Below are positions 39,750 through 47,981 of a stretch of DNA of 64,000 nt, one piece after another. A program made the translations under genes and the position numbers. Origin of the DNA: Aquincola tertiaricarbonis (GTDB taxonomy: Bacteria > Pseudomonadota > Gammaproteobacteria > Burkholderiales > Burkholderiaceae_C); contig NZ_CP097636.1 in NCBI RefSeq assembly GCF_023573145.1, positions 3,720,001 to 3,784,000 on the forward strand, in the 5' to 3' direction. Under the pieces are notes generated by a model. It was not told where the DNA came from, did not search any database, and saw nothing but the letters and a program-made list of their open reading frames with translations. Position 1 is the stretch's first letter. Each line of letters starts with the position of its first letter.

Positions 39750-39824
39750 ATGAAATTCGCCACTTTCTTTTTTGGCTACTTTTGGTTCTCGCACCGCCCA
39801 GCGGTTGGAGAGGCAAGCGCGTAG
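39750..39824 (+). CDS. Aromatic-rich leader peptide of aroG (attenuator)
   Basis: This 24-codon frame encodes MKFATFFFGYFWFSHRPAVG followed by EASA and a TAG stop. Six of 24 residues are Phe (positions 3, 6, 7, 8, 11, 13), with Tyr10 and Trp12, so ten of the codons 3-13 window include eight aromatic codons. It resembles the pheA leader peptide of enterobacteria in design. It ends 28 bases before an intrinsic terminator and 99 bases before aroG, whose enzyme feeds Phe, Tyr and Trp synthesis. Translation would sense charged tRNA-Phe and perhaps tRNA-Tyr and tRNA-Trp. Confidence 0.82.
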   Translation: MKFATFFFGYFWFSHRPAVGEASA

Positions 39825-39886
39825 CTGAAAAGAAACGAGCAAACCGAATCCAAAAACCGCCGGGCACCCCCCCGGCGGTTTTTTTT
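39787..39886 (+). promoter_or_regulatory. Attenuator structures and intrinsic terminator upstream of aroG
   Basis: Three competing pairings can be drawn. 1:2 is a bulged stem 39787-39797 with 39801-39811 whose core is ACCGC/GCGGT; it overlaps the leader codons Phe13-Arg16. 2:3 pairs GCGGTT (39801-39806) with AACCGC (39855-39860), extendable by two G-C pairs. 3:4 is the terminator: a 13-bp stem 39852-39864/39871-39883 with a six-base loop and eight T (39879-39886). A ribosome stalled at Phe11-Trp12-Phe13 would mask segment 1, free segment 2 for 2:3 pairing and prevent the terminator, giving read-through into aroG. Confidence 0.8.
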
Positions 39887-39923
39887 CGCCCCTGCACCCC
39901 TGCCAACCGCACAGCCCACCGCC

Positions 39924-41042
39924 ATGAACAGCACCAGCACCCCCGCCAGCGAAGGCTGGCAAGCGCCGCCGGACCGTACCAGCCAGACCGACGACGAACG
40001 CATCAAGGACATCGTGCCGCTGCCGCCCCCCGAACACCTGATCCGCTTCTTCCCCATCCGCGGCACCGCGATGGAGAAGCTGGTGGCGAACACGCGCCAG
40101 TCCATCCGCCGCATCCTGCACAAGCAGGACGACCGGCTGCTGGTGATCATGGGCCCCTGCTCCATCCACGACCCCGAGGCGGCGCTGGAGTACGCCCGCA
40201 AACTCAAGGCCCAGCGCGAGAAGTACGCCGACACGCTGGAAATCGTGATGCGCGTCTACTTCGAGAAGCCGCGCACCACCGTCGGCTGGAAGGGCCTGAT
40301 CAACGACCCCTACCTGGACGAGACCTTCCGCATCGACGAAGGCCTGCGCATCGCGCGGCAGCTGCTGCTGGACATCAACCGCCTGGGCATGCCGGCAGGC
40401 AGCGAGTTCCTGGACGTGATCTCGCCGCAATACATCGGCGACCTGATCGCCTGGGGCGCCATTGGCGCGCGCACCACCGAAAGCCAGGTGCACCGTGAGC
40501 TGGCTTCGGGCCTGTCGGCGCCGATCGGCTTCAAGAACGGCACCGACGGCAACATCAAGATCGCGATGGACGCGATCCAGTCGGCCTCACGGCCGCACCA
40601 CTTCCTGTCGGTGCACAAGAACGGCCAGGTGGCCATCGTCGAGACCTCGGGCAATGCCGATTGCCACGTGATCCTGCGCGGCGGCAAGACGCCCAACTAC
40701 AGCGCCGAGCACGTGGCCGACGCCTGCCGCCAGCTGGAAGCGGCGAAGCTCGACTGCGCGCTGATGGTGGACTGCAGCCATGCCAACAGCAGCAAGCAGC
40801 ACGAGCGACAGCTGGACGTGGCCCGCGACGTGGCGCAGCAGCTGCGCGACGGCGGCCGCTGCATCTTCGGCGTGATGGTGGAGAGCCACCTGAAGGCCGG
40901 CGCGCAGAAGTTCAACGCCGGCAAGGACGACCCGGCCCAGCTGGCCTACGGCCAGAGCATCACCGACGCCTGCCTGGGCTGGGACGATTCGCTGGAGTGC
41001 CTGGAAGTGCTGAGCGCGGCCGTGAAGGCTCGGCGTGGGTGA
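39924..41042 (+). CDS. aroG: 3-deoxy-7-phosphoheptulonate synthase (DAHP synthase, class I)
   Basis: AroG condenses phosphoenolpyruvate and erythrose 4-phosphate, the first step of the shikimate pathway. The 372-residue class I-alpha enzyme has RLLVIMGPCSIHDPEAALEYA, VMRVYFEKPRTTVGWKGLINDP, GARTTESQVHRELASGLSAPIGFKNGTDG and MVDCSHANSSKQ. The closeness to E. coli AroG/AroF/AroH does not by itself reveal which amino acid inhibits it. Expression is likely set by the attenuator upstream, so the gene is transcribed when aromatic aminoacyl-tRNAs are scarce. Confidence 0.96.
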   Translation: MNSTSTPASEGWQAPPDRTSQTDDERIKDIVPLPPPEHLIRFFPIRGTAMEKLVANTRQSIRRILHKQDDRLLVIMGPCSIHDPEAALEYARKLKAQREKYADTLEIVMRVYFEKPRTTVGWKGLINDPYLDETFRIDEGLRIARQLLLDINRLGMPAGSEFLDVISPQYIGDLIAWGAIGARTTESQVHRELASGLSAPIGFKNGTDGNIKIAMDAIQSASRPHHFLSVHKNGQVAIVETSGNADCHVILRGGKTPNYSAEHVADACRQLEAAKLDCALMVDCSHANSSKQHERQLDVARDVAQQLRDGGRCIFGVMVESHLKAGAQKFNAGKDDPAQLAYGQSITDACLGWDDSLECLEVLSAAVKARRG

Positions 41043-41048
41043 ATGATG

Positions 41049-41080
41049 CACCCGGCTTCGTGAGTACACGAAGCCACCCT
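41049..41080 (+). repeat. Hairpin half of repeat copy 1, 5' exon of the group II intron
   Basis: CACCCGGCTTCGTG (41049-41062), loop AGTA and CACGAAGCC form a 9-bp perfect stem seven bases after the aroG stop, followed by ACCCT and the intron. The last six bases, CACCCT (41075-41080), are complementary to AGGGTG at 41165-41170 inside the intron, a good IBS1/EBS1 pair. The rest of this repeat unit resumes at 42977. Confidence 0.85.
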
Positions 41081-42976
41081 GTGTGCCCAGCATGGGCGCG
41101 ATCTTCGAGGTGAAAGTCCTCGCGCGAGCGGACCACCGTGAGCGAAGTGAAGTGCAACTGCGTGAGGGTGACCGAGCGTGGGGAGGAAGCATGTAGCGAT
41201 GGCCGCGAGCCGATGAACAAGAACCGCATAGGAGGCGCCGTGGAGCGAGGCGAGCCGGCAGGGAACGGCGAAGCCTTGGTGGTCAAGGCGAAGCGGCGTA
41301 GATGCGGCGGTTGTGCGGTCGAAGGATCGTGTTCTTACCTGGGGAGATCTCGCCTCGTGCCTGAAAGGGCGACGGCCTATGCCGGAGCGAGAAGTCAGCA
41401 GATGCCGTAGTAGCGGCGCGGTGAGCGCGGTGAAGGGCTGAACGAGACGGAGGGCTGCAAGGCGTGGCGCTTGGAAGTGCAAGGCATCAGACGTGTGCGA
41501 GGCCGACAGGCCGGGCACGGCGGCGCGGGGCGAGTGGCGGTGAAGCCGCGGCGAGCGTGCGCAGCGATGAAGCACGGCCGGCGCGCTGCGATCTGACGGG
41601 CCCGGGGGCCGACGACCTGCTGGGGCAGGCGCTGGCCAGAGCGAACATGGCCGCGGCGTGGAAACGCATCAAGGCCAACAAGGGAGGCGCCGGCGTCGAT
41701 GGACGCACGGTGCAGGACACGGCGGTGTGGCTGCAGGGCGCGTGGCCCGCCATCCGGCAGAGCGTGCTCGACGGCAGTTACCGCCCCAGCGCGGTACGGC
41801 GGGTGAGCATCCCGAAGCCGGGCGGTGGTGAGCGCGAACTGGGCATACCGACCGTGGTCGACAGGTTGATCCAGCAGGCGCTGCTGCAGGTACTGCAGCC
41901 GCTGATCGACCCCTGCTTCAGCGAGCACAGCCACGGCTTCAGGCCGGGGCGCAGCGCGCATGGGGCGGTGGTCGAGGCCAAGCGGTACGTGCAGGAAGGC
42001 TACGACGTCGTGGTGGATGTGGACCTGGAGAAGTTCTTCGACCGGGTCGATCACGACATCGTGATGCACAGGCTGAGTCTGCACGTTGCGGACAAGCGGG
42101 TGCTGCGGCTCATCCGGCGGTATCTGCAGGCACCGACGATGGTAGCGGGGGTGGTCAGCCCGCGGACGCAGGGCACGCCGCAAGGCGGGCCACTGAGCCC
42201 GTTGCTGGCCAACGTGCTGCTGGACGAAGTGGATCGAGAGCTGGAACGCAGGGGCCATCGGTTCGTGCGTTATGCCGACGACTGCAATGTCTACGTCAAG
42301 AGCCGAAAGGCTGGCGAGCGGGTACTGCAAGGGCTGCGCAAGCACTACGCGCGGCTGGCACTGAAGGTCAACGAGGCCAAGACGGCCGTGGGCGAAGTCT
42401 GGGGACGCAAGTTCCTGGGCTACTGCCTGTGGCAAGACCCGACCGAGCGAGGCCGGCGGGTGGATGACGGTGTGCGCATCGGGGTGGCCCGGCCGGTACT
42501 GGCGCAGCTGCGTCAGCATCTGCGCGGACTCACGCGGCGGCACAGCGGCTGCAGCCTGGAGCATGTGGCGCAGGGCTTGAGGGAATATCTGCAGGGCTGG
42601 AAGGCGTACTTCCGGCTGGCGCAGACCCCGCGGGTGTTTGCGGCCATGGACCAATGGCTGCGGCACCGGTTGCGTGCCATCCAGTTCAAGCAGTGGAAGA
42701 ACGTCGCTACCGTGTACCGCGAAATGCGGCGGCTGGGCGCGACTCACCCACAGGCTGCGGCTGCGGCGGCACACACCGGTCGCTGGTGGCGAGGCAGCCA
42801 CCACTGTTTGAACAACGTCCTGACCATCGCCTACTTCGACCGGCTGGGCGTGCCGCGCTTGGCATGACCTGATCCTCCCAAGCCGCCCACCTCAACGTCC
42901 CGAACCGCCCGGTGCGGACCCGCATGCCGGGTGGTGTGGGAGGGGTCGGCCCCACTGGGGCCGCCCCTATCCCGAT
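41081..42976 (+). mobile_element. Complete group II intron, class C-like
   Basis: This 1,896-bp retroelement starts GTGTGCCCAGCATGGGC, a typical group II 5' end. Domain I contains EBS1 (41165-41170). An intron-encoded reverse transcriptase occupies domain IV. Domain V is 42902-42935: 34 nt, with CGC in its lower stem (42906-42908) and the canonical two-base bulge (TG, 42925-42926). Domain VI follows with adenosine 42969 bulged seven bases before the 3' end. Both ends are fixed by comparison with intact copies of the host repeat. Insertion just after a hairpin, short IBS1 and an RT without endonuclease domain indicate class C. Confidence 0.93.
41464..42867 (+). CDS. ltrA: Group II intron reverse transcriptase/maturase
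   Basis: This 467-residue protein has the RT palm with [17 protein letters not shown] (about 160-176), [38 protein letters not shown], the catalytic YADD at 270-273, then a maturase X domain ([18 protein letters not shown]). It ends soon after [20 protein letters not shown] with no HNH endonuclease, as in class C introns. The start is GTG at 41464 with GGAGGG about 9 bases upstream. The N-terminal ~40 residues are Arg/Ala-rich and weakly conserved-looking, so a later start is possible. It appears intact. Confidence 0.94.
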   Translation: MALGSARHQTCARPTGRARRRGASGGEAAASVRSDEARPARCDLTGPGADDLLGQALARANMAAAWKRIKANKGGAGVDGRTVQDTAVWLQGAWPAIRQSVLDGSYRPSAVRRVSIPKPGGGERELGIPTVVDRLIQQALLQVLQPLIDPCFSEHSHGFRPGRSAHGAVVEAKRYVQEGYDVVVDVDLEKFFDRVDHDIVMHRLSLHVADKRVLRLIRRYLQAPTMVAGVVSPRTQGTPQGGPLSPLLANVLLDEVDRELERRGHRFVRYADDCNVYVKSRKAGERVLQGLRKHYARLALKVNEAKTAVGEVWGRKFLGYCLWQDPTERGRRVDDGVRIGVARPVLAQLRQHLRGLTRRHSGCSLEHVAQGLREYLQGWKAYFRLAQTPRVFAAMDQWLRHRLRAIQFKQWKNVATVYREMRRLGATHPQAAAAAAHTGRWWRGSHHCLNNVLTIAYFDRLGVPRLA

Positions 42977-43245
42977 CCGAGAGGGTCCCGGGGCCGCTTG
43001 GGAGCGGCCCGGCGCTGGCCCCAGGGGATGGGGCACCCGGCTTCGTGAGTACACGAAGCCACCCTCCGAGAGGGTCCCGGGGCCGCTTGGGAGCGGCCCG
43101 GCGCTGGCCCCGGATGAATGGTGCACCCGGCTTCATGGGTACATGAAGCCACCCTCTGAGAGGGTCCCGGGGCCGCTTGGGAGCGGCCCGGCGCTGGCCC
43201 CGGGGGGATGGTGCACCCGGCTTCGTGAGTACACGAAGCCGGGTG
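42977..43245. repeat. Tandem 90-bp repeat array with hairpins
   Basis: Between aroG and etfA stand four copies of a 89-90-bp unit, the first split by the intron. Hairpin starts (CACCCGG) are at 41049, 43034, 43124 and 43214; removing the intron gives spacings of 89, 90 and 90. Each unit joins a GGCTTCGTG-type stem to a second C/G-rich segment with GGGCCGCT-TGGG-AGCGGCCC. In the third copy the stem has changed on both sides (CATG with CATG instead of CGTG with CACG), keeping the pairing. Frames that cross this region are not genes. Confidence 0.9.
43214..43245. terminator. Perfect 14-bp hairpin between convergent units
   Basis: CACCCGGCTTCGTG and its exact complement surround an AGTA loop, seven bases after the etfA stop codon (43253, minus strand). 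It is the terminal copy of the repeat and the only one with a fully symmetrical stem. There is no T-run on either strand, so it may be a Rho-type or processing end rather than a classical terminator. Confidence 0.55.
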
Positions 43246-43252
43246 TGGTCAT

Positions 43253-44185
43253 TCACAGCGCCTTCACCAGCTCCGGCACCGCATTGAACAGGTCGGATTC
43301 CAGGCCGTAGTCGGCCACGCTGAAGATCGGCGCCTCGGGGTCCTTGTTGATGGCCACGATGACCTTGCTGTCCTTCATGCCGGCCAGGTGCTGGATGGCG
43401 CCGGAGATGCCGGCGGCCACGTACAGCTGCGGCGCCACGATCTTGCCGGTCTGGCCGACCTGCCAGTCGTTGGGCGCGTAGCCCGCGTCCACCGCGGCGC
43501 GGCTGGCGCCCAGCGCGGCGCCCAGCTTGTCGGCCAGCGGGGTGAGCACCTCGTTGAACTTCTCGCTGCTGCCCAGCGCACGGCCACCACTGACGATGAC
43601 TTTGGCGGCGGTGAGTTCGGGCCGGTCGTTCTTGGCGATCTCGCTGCCGACGAAGGTGGCCTTGTCGCTGGTGGCGGCGGCTTCGGCCTTCTCGATGGCC
43701 GCGCTGCCGCCCTCGTGCGCTGCGGCGTCAAAGCCGGTGCCGCGCACGGTGATGACCTTGACGGCGTCGGTGGCCTGCACGGTGGCAATGGCGTTGCCGG
43801 CGTAGATGGGGCGCTCGAAGGTGTCGGCGCTCACCACCTTGGTGATGTCGCTGACCTGGCCGACGTCGAGCTTGGCGGCCACGCGGGGGGCGATGTTCTT
43901 GCCGCTGGCGGTGGCCGGGAAGACGAGGTGGCTGTAGCTGCCGGCGATCGCCAGCACTTGCGCGGCGACGTTTTCGGCCAGGCCGTGCTCGAAGCCGGGG
44001 GCTTCGGCCAGGATGACCTTGCTGACGCCGGCGATCTTGGCGGCGGCGTCGGCCGCGGCTTGCGCGTTGTGGCCGGCGATGAGCACGTGCACGTCGCCGC
44101 CCATCTGGGTGGCGGCGGTGACGGTGTTGAAGGTGGCGCCCTTCAATGACGCGTTGTCGTGTTCAGCGATGACGAGTGCGGTCAT
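43253..44185 (-). CDS. etfA: Electron transfer flavoprotein alpha subunit
   Basis: EtfA carries FAD and passes electrons from acyl-CoA dehydrogenases to the ETF:ubiquinone oxidoreductase. The 310-residue protein has the C-terminal FAD domain with [63 protein letters not shown] and [17 protein letters not shown]. It is the last gene of the 12-gene CoA-catabolic unit and starts two bases after the etfB stop. Confidence 0.96.
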   Translation of the reverse strand: MTALVIAEHDNASLKGATFNTVTAATQMGGDVHVLIAGHNAQAAADAAAKIAGVSKVILAEAPGFEHGLAENVAAQVLAIAGSYSHLVFPATASGKNIAPRVAAKLDVGQVSDITKVVSADTFERPIYAGNAIATVQATDAVKVITVRGTGFDAAAHEGGSAAIEKAEAAATSDKATFVGSEIAKNDRPELTAAKVIVSGGRALGSSEKFNEVLTPLADKLGAALGASRAAVDAGYAPNDWQVGQTGKIVAPQLYVAAGISGAIQHLAGMKDSKVIVAINKDPEAPIFSVADYGLESDLFNAVPELVKAL

Positions 44186-44187
44186 GG

Positions 44188-44937
44188 TCAGATCACCTTG
44201 GCTTCGGTCTTGAGCTTGGCCACGAGGGTGGCGACGTCGGGCACCTTGATGCCGGCGCTGCGCTTGGGCGGCTCGCTGACCTTGAGGGTCTTGATGCGGG
44301 GGGCGACGTCGACGCCGAGGTCGGCCGGCTTGACGGTCTCCAGCGGCTTTTTCTTGGCCTTCATGATGTTGGGCAGCGTGACGTAGCGCGGCTCATTGAG
44401 GCGCAGGTCGGTGGTGACGACCGCCGGCAGCGTGATGGCCAGGGTTTCCAGGCCGCCGTCGACTTCACGGGTGACGCTGGCTTTGCCATCGGCGACCTCG
44501 ACCTTGGAGGCGAAGGTCGCCTGCGGCAGGTCGGCCAGCGCGGCCAGCATCTGGCCGGTCTGGTTGCAGTCGTCGTCGATGGCCTGCTTGCCCAGGATGA
44601 TGAGGCCGGGCTGTTCCTTGTCCACCAGGGCCTTGAGCAGCTTGGCCACGGCCAGCGGCTGCAGCTCGTCCGCGCACTCCACCAGGATGCCGCGGTCGGC
44701 GCCGATGGCCATGGCGGTGCGCAGCGTCTCCTGGCACTGCGTGGGGCCGCAGGAGACGGCGATGACCTCGGTGGCCACGCCCTTCTCTTTCAGCCGCACG
44801 GCTTCTTCCACCGCGATCTCGTCGAACGGGTTCATGCTCATCTTGACGTTGGCGATGTCCACGCCGGTGCCGTCGGCCTTGACCCGCACCTTCACGTTGT
44901 AGTCGACCACCCGCTTGACGGGGACCAGGATCTTCAT
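44188..44937 (-). CDS. etfB: Electron transfer flavoprotein beta subunit
   Basis: This 249-residue ETF beta subunit binds AMP. It has [38 protein letters not shown], and the recognition-loop region [22 protein letters not shown] with a long C-terminal arm. Together with EtfA it would accept electrons from the acyl-CoA dehydrogenase pair encoded 8 kb upstream in the same unit. Confidence 0.96.
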   Translation of the reverse strand: MKILVPVKRVVDYNVKVRVKADGTGVDIANVKMSMNPFDEIAVEEAVRLKEKGVATEVIAVSCGPTQCQETLRTAMAIGADRGILVECADELQPLAVAKLLKALVDKEQPGLIILGKQAIDDDCNQTGQMLAALADLPQATFASKVEVADGKASVTREVDGGLETLAITLPAVVTTDLRLNEPRYVTLPNIMKAKKKPLETVKPADLGVDVAPRIKTLKVSEPPKRSAGIKVPDVATLVAKLKTEAKVI

Positions 44938-44963
44938 GCTTCAGCTCCTTTGTTGGCGGTGCG

Positions 44964-45962
44964 TCAGTCCAGCTTGGCGCCGGACACTTTCACCAATTGT
45001 TCCCATACCGGCGCGTCCTTCTTGTACGACGCCATGAAGGCCTCCGGGGTACTGGCCACGGGATTGAAACCCATGGCCACCAGCTTCTCGTTCACCTCGG
45101 GCATCTGCACCACGGCATTCACTTCCTTGGCCATGCGCTGCACGATCTCCATCGGCGTCTTGGCCGGCGCCGCCATGGCCACGAAGCCGCAGATGCGGTA
45201 GGCGTCGTCCTTCAGGCCCTGCTCGCCCAGCGTGGGCACGTTGGGCAGCGCCGCCATGCGTTGGTCGCCGGTGACACCGATGACCTTGAGCTTGCCAGTC
45301 TCGATGTGCGGCTTGGTGGCCGAGGCACTGGCATAAGCCATCTGGATCTGGCCGCCCAGCAGGTCCTGCAGCATCGGTGCCTCACCCTTGTAGGCCACGT
45401 GCGACATGTCGGCGTTCAGCGCCTGGCTCATGTAGGCGCCGGCCAGGTGCGCGTAGCTGCCGATACCCCAGGAGCCGTACGACACCTTGCCCTTGTTCTT
45501 GCGGATCCAGGCCTGCAGCTCGGCCGCGTTGCGCGCCGGCACGTCAGGGTGCACCACCAGCGTCACCGGTACCACGGCGATCTGCGAGACCAACGTCAGG
45601 TCCTTCTGCGGGTCGTAGGGCAGCTTGGCGAACAGGAACTGGTTGGTCAGCACCGAGGCGCTGAGCGTGAAGACGAAAGTGCCACCGTCGGGCGCCGCCT
45701 TGGCCACCATGTCGGTACCCAGGATGCCGGCCGCGCCGCCCTTGTTCTCGACGATCAAGGTCTGGCCCAGGCGTTGGCCCAGCTTGTCGGCGATCACGCG
45801 GGCCGACACGTCGGTGGCACCGCCCGGGTTGTAAGGGACGATGAAGCGGATGGGCTTGCTGGGCCAGGCGGCCTGCGCACGCGCCCAGGGTGCGGCGCAC
45901 AGCCCGGCGGACAGGGCGGCGCCTCGGGCCAGCAGGCTGCGACGGTGGATGGGATGGTTCAT
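44964..45962 (-). CDS. Bug/TctC-type solute-binding protein
   Basis: This 332-residue receptor has a signal peptide (RRSLLARGAALSAGLCAAPWARAQ) and Bug motifs WPSKPIRFIVPYNPGGATDVSAR, VENKGGAAGILGTD, KLPYDPQKDLTLV and YGSWGIGSYAHLAG. It is the second of two such receptors in the catabolic unit, which suggests that the acid being degraded, or a derivative, is captured in the periplasm. No TctA/TctB genes are seen nearby. Confidence 0.9.
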   Translation of the reverse strand: MNHPIHRRSLLARGAALSAGLCAAPWARAQAAWPSKPIRFIVPYNPGGATDVSARVIADKLGQRLGQTLIVENKGGAAGILGTDMVAKAAPDGGTFVFTLSASVLTNQFLFAKLPYDPQKDLTLVSQIAVVPVTLVVHPDVPARNAAELQAWIRKNKGKVSYGSWGIGSYAHLAGAYMSQALNADMSHVAYKGEAPMLQDLLGGQIQMAYASASATKPHIETGKLKVIGVTGDQRMAALPNVPTLGEQGLKDDAYRICGFVAMAAPAKTPMEIVQRMAKEVNAVVQMPEVNEKLVAMGFNPVASTPEAFMASYKKDAPVWEQLVKVSGAKLD

Positions 45963-46010
45963 CGGTCTGTCTCCGGTCAGGTGGTGTTGCTGTTGTTCTG
46001 TGCGATGGTG

Positions 46011-47936
46011 CTAGGCGATGCGGGCCTGCACGCCCAGGCGTGCCACCGCATCGGCGACGGCAGGCGCAAGCGTAGGCCATGCGGGATGATCGGGCGCGCG
46101 CAGCAGCAGGCCGGCGGGGCCTTCGGGCAGCACCTCGGGCAGCGGCAGGCCGGCCGGTGCGGCCTCGCGCCACAGTGCCTGCAGGCGTTGCTGCACGGTG
46201 TCGATGGCGGCCAGCTGCCGCAACTCGGGCTTGAAGATCTTGCCCACGTTGGTGGTGGGCATGCGCTGCAGCACGGTGATGCGCTTGGGCCGCGCGGGCG
46301 CTTCGTCCACCCGCTGGGCGACGAAGGCCAGCAGCTCTTCTTCGGTGGCACTGGCGCCGGGCAGCAGCGTGGCATAGGCCACCGGCACCTCGCCGGCATA
46401 GGCGTCGGGCGCGCCCACGGCGGCGGCCAGCTGCACCGCGGGGTGGGCGTCCAGCGCGTCCTCGATCACCTTGGGGTCGATGTTGTGGCCGCTGCGGATG
46501 ATGAGGTCCTTCGCGCGGCCGGTGAGGTTGAGGCGCCCTTGCTCGTCCAGCCAACCCAGGTCGCCGGTGGCCAGCCAGCCGTCGGCGGTGAAGGCCTTGC
46601 GGTTGTCCGCCTCGTCCAGGAAGCCCGAGAACAGGTTGGGCGAGCGGAAAAGCACCATGCCCGCCTGGCCCGGCGGCAGCTCGCGGTCGCTGGCGTTGCC
46701 GCGCTCGTCCAGCGCCACGATGCGCAAGCGGGTGTACGGCAGCGGAAAGCCCACGCAGCCAGCCGGCCCCACCACGCCGGGCGGCGTGATGGTGGAGATG
46801 CCGGCCATCTCGGTCATGCCCAGGCTTTCATGCACGTGCAGGCCGAAGAGGCGCTCGAAGCGCGCGGCCAGCTCGGGCGACAGCGGCGCCGCGCCGGTGC
46901 GGCAGTACTTGATCGACGAGATGTCGGCACCGTCCAGCGGCACGTCGGCCAGCGCGGCCAGCACCGTGGGCACGGCCGACAGCGAAGTGGGACGGAAGCG
47001 TTCCACCAGCCGCCAGTACTGGCGCATGACCTCGCGGTTGCGCAGCAGCGTGGTGGTGGGAATGATCACTTCCACACCGGCCGAGAACGAGGCCAGCGAG
47101 GCCGGCAGCACGCCCGCCACATGGAACAGCGGATAGCCGTTGATGGCCACGTCGCGGTCGGTCAGGCCCTGCACCTGCACACTGGCCCAGGCGGTGAACA
47201 CCTGCGCACGGTGGCTGTGGCGCGCCAGCTTGGGGTCGCCCGTGGTGCCGCCGGTGTGGAAGTAGGCGGCGATGTCCTCGGGCTGGATGACGCGGCCACT
47301 CACCAGCCGGTCGGCCGGCTGCGCGGCGCGCGCCTGGCCGAAGTCCAGCACGCCCTCGGGCAGCGGGCCTTCCACTGCGGGCGGCGCATCGTGCGGCAGC
47401 ACGCGCAGCACCGCCTGCAGCGTGGGTACGCGCTCGCGCAGGCGCATCGCCTTCTGCCAGTAGCCGGCTTCGGCATCGGCGCCCCAGGCGATCAGCACGC
47501 GGCTGCCGGCTGCGTTCATCAGCGCGGCCAGCTTGTCTTCGCTGAGCAGCGGGTTCAGCGGCTGCACGATGCCGGCCGCTTCGCCGCCCCACAGCGCCAG
47601 GTGGTACTCGGGGCAGGCGGGCAGCAGCACCGACACCGCCTGCTGCGGCTGCAAGCCCAGGTTGTGCAGCAGGTTGGCCGTCTGATGGATGCCTTCGAAC
47701 AGCTGGCGGTAGCTCCAGCGCAGTGGGCGGTCGGCCTCTGCCACGCTGCGAATGAAGGTCAGCGCCGTCTTGTCGCCAAAGGCCGCGGCCGAGTTGCGGA
47801 ACAGCTCATAGGTACTGCGCACCGGCATGGCCTGCTCCAGCGGCATCGCGGCTTCGATGCGCTGCACGTCGGCCAGGCTGCGCACCGGCGGGCCGGCGCG
47901 GAAGGGGGCTTGCACGGTGTCGGCGGGGTGGATCAT
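46011..47936 (-). CDS. AMP-dependent acyl-CoA ligase
   Basis: This 641-residue adenylate-forming enzyme activates a carboxylic acid to its CoA thioester. It has the P-loop AAYFHTGGTTGDPKLARHSH (about residues 225-245), ESLGMTEMAG, the A8 hinge GDLGWLDEQGRLNLTGRAKDLIIRSGHNIDP and the catalytic C-terminal lysine context PTTNVGKIFKPELR. It is longer than typical fatty acyl ligases by an extra N-terminal ~30 residues and an Ala-rich C-terminus. Its place in the unit suggests that it activates the growth substrate. Confidence 0.9.
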   Translation of the reverse strand: MIHPADTVQAPFRAGPPVRSLADVQRIEAAMPLEQAMPVRSTYELFRNSAAAFGDKTALTFIRSVAEADRPLRWSYRQLFEGIHQTANLLHNLGLQPQQAVSVLLPACPEYHLALWGGEAAGIVQPLNPLLSEDKLAALMNAAGSRVLIAWGADAEAGYWQKAMRLRERVPTLQAVLRVLPHDAPPAVEGPLPEGVLDFGQARAAQPADRLVSGRVIQPEDIAAYFHTGGTTGDPKLARHSHRAQVFTAWASVQVQGLTDRDVAINGYPLFHVAGVLPASLASFSAGVEVIIPTTTLLRNREVMRQYWRLVERFRPTSLSAVPTVLAALADVPLDGADISSIKYCRTGAAPLSPELAARFERLFGLHVHESLGMTEMAGISTITPPGVVGPAGCVGFPLPYTRLRIVALDERGNASDRELPPGQAGMVLFRSPNLFSGFLDEADNRKAFTADGWLATGDLGWLDEQGRLNLTGRAKDLIIRSGHNIDPKVIEDALDAHPAVQLAAAVGAPDAYAGEVPVAYATLLPGASATEEELLAFVAQRVDEAPARPKRITVLQRMPTTNVGKIFKPELRQLAAIDTVQQRLQALWREAAPAGLPLPEVLPEGPAGLLLRAPDHPAWPTLAPAVADAVARLGVQARIA

Positions 47937-47981
47937 GGCGTTGTCTCCTGCCCGGGTCGGACGCCCGGTGTGCGTGAAGGT

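Noticed and set aside
42977..43245. Could the tandem array be a CRISPR?
   Set aside because: The units are 90-bp head-to-tail copies without distinct spacers; the whole unit, not a short repeat, is conserved, and no cas gene is present.
42831..43310. Several short frames in both strands over the repeat array, encoding near-identical peptides
   Set aside because: They exist only because the 90-bp unit repeats in frame (90 is a multiple of three); they lack ribosome sites and families.
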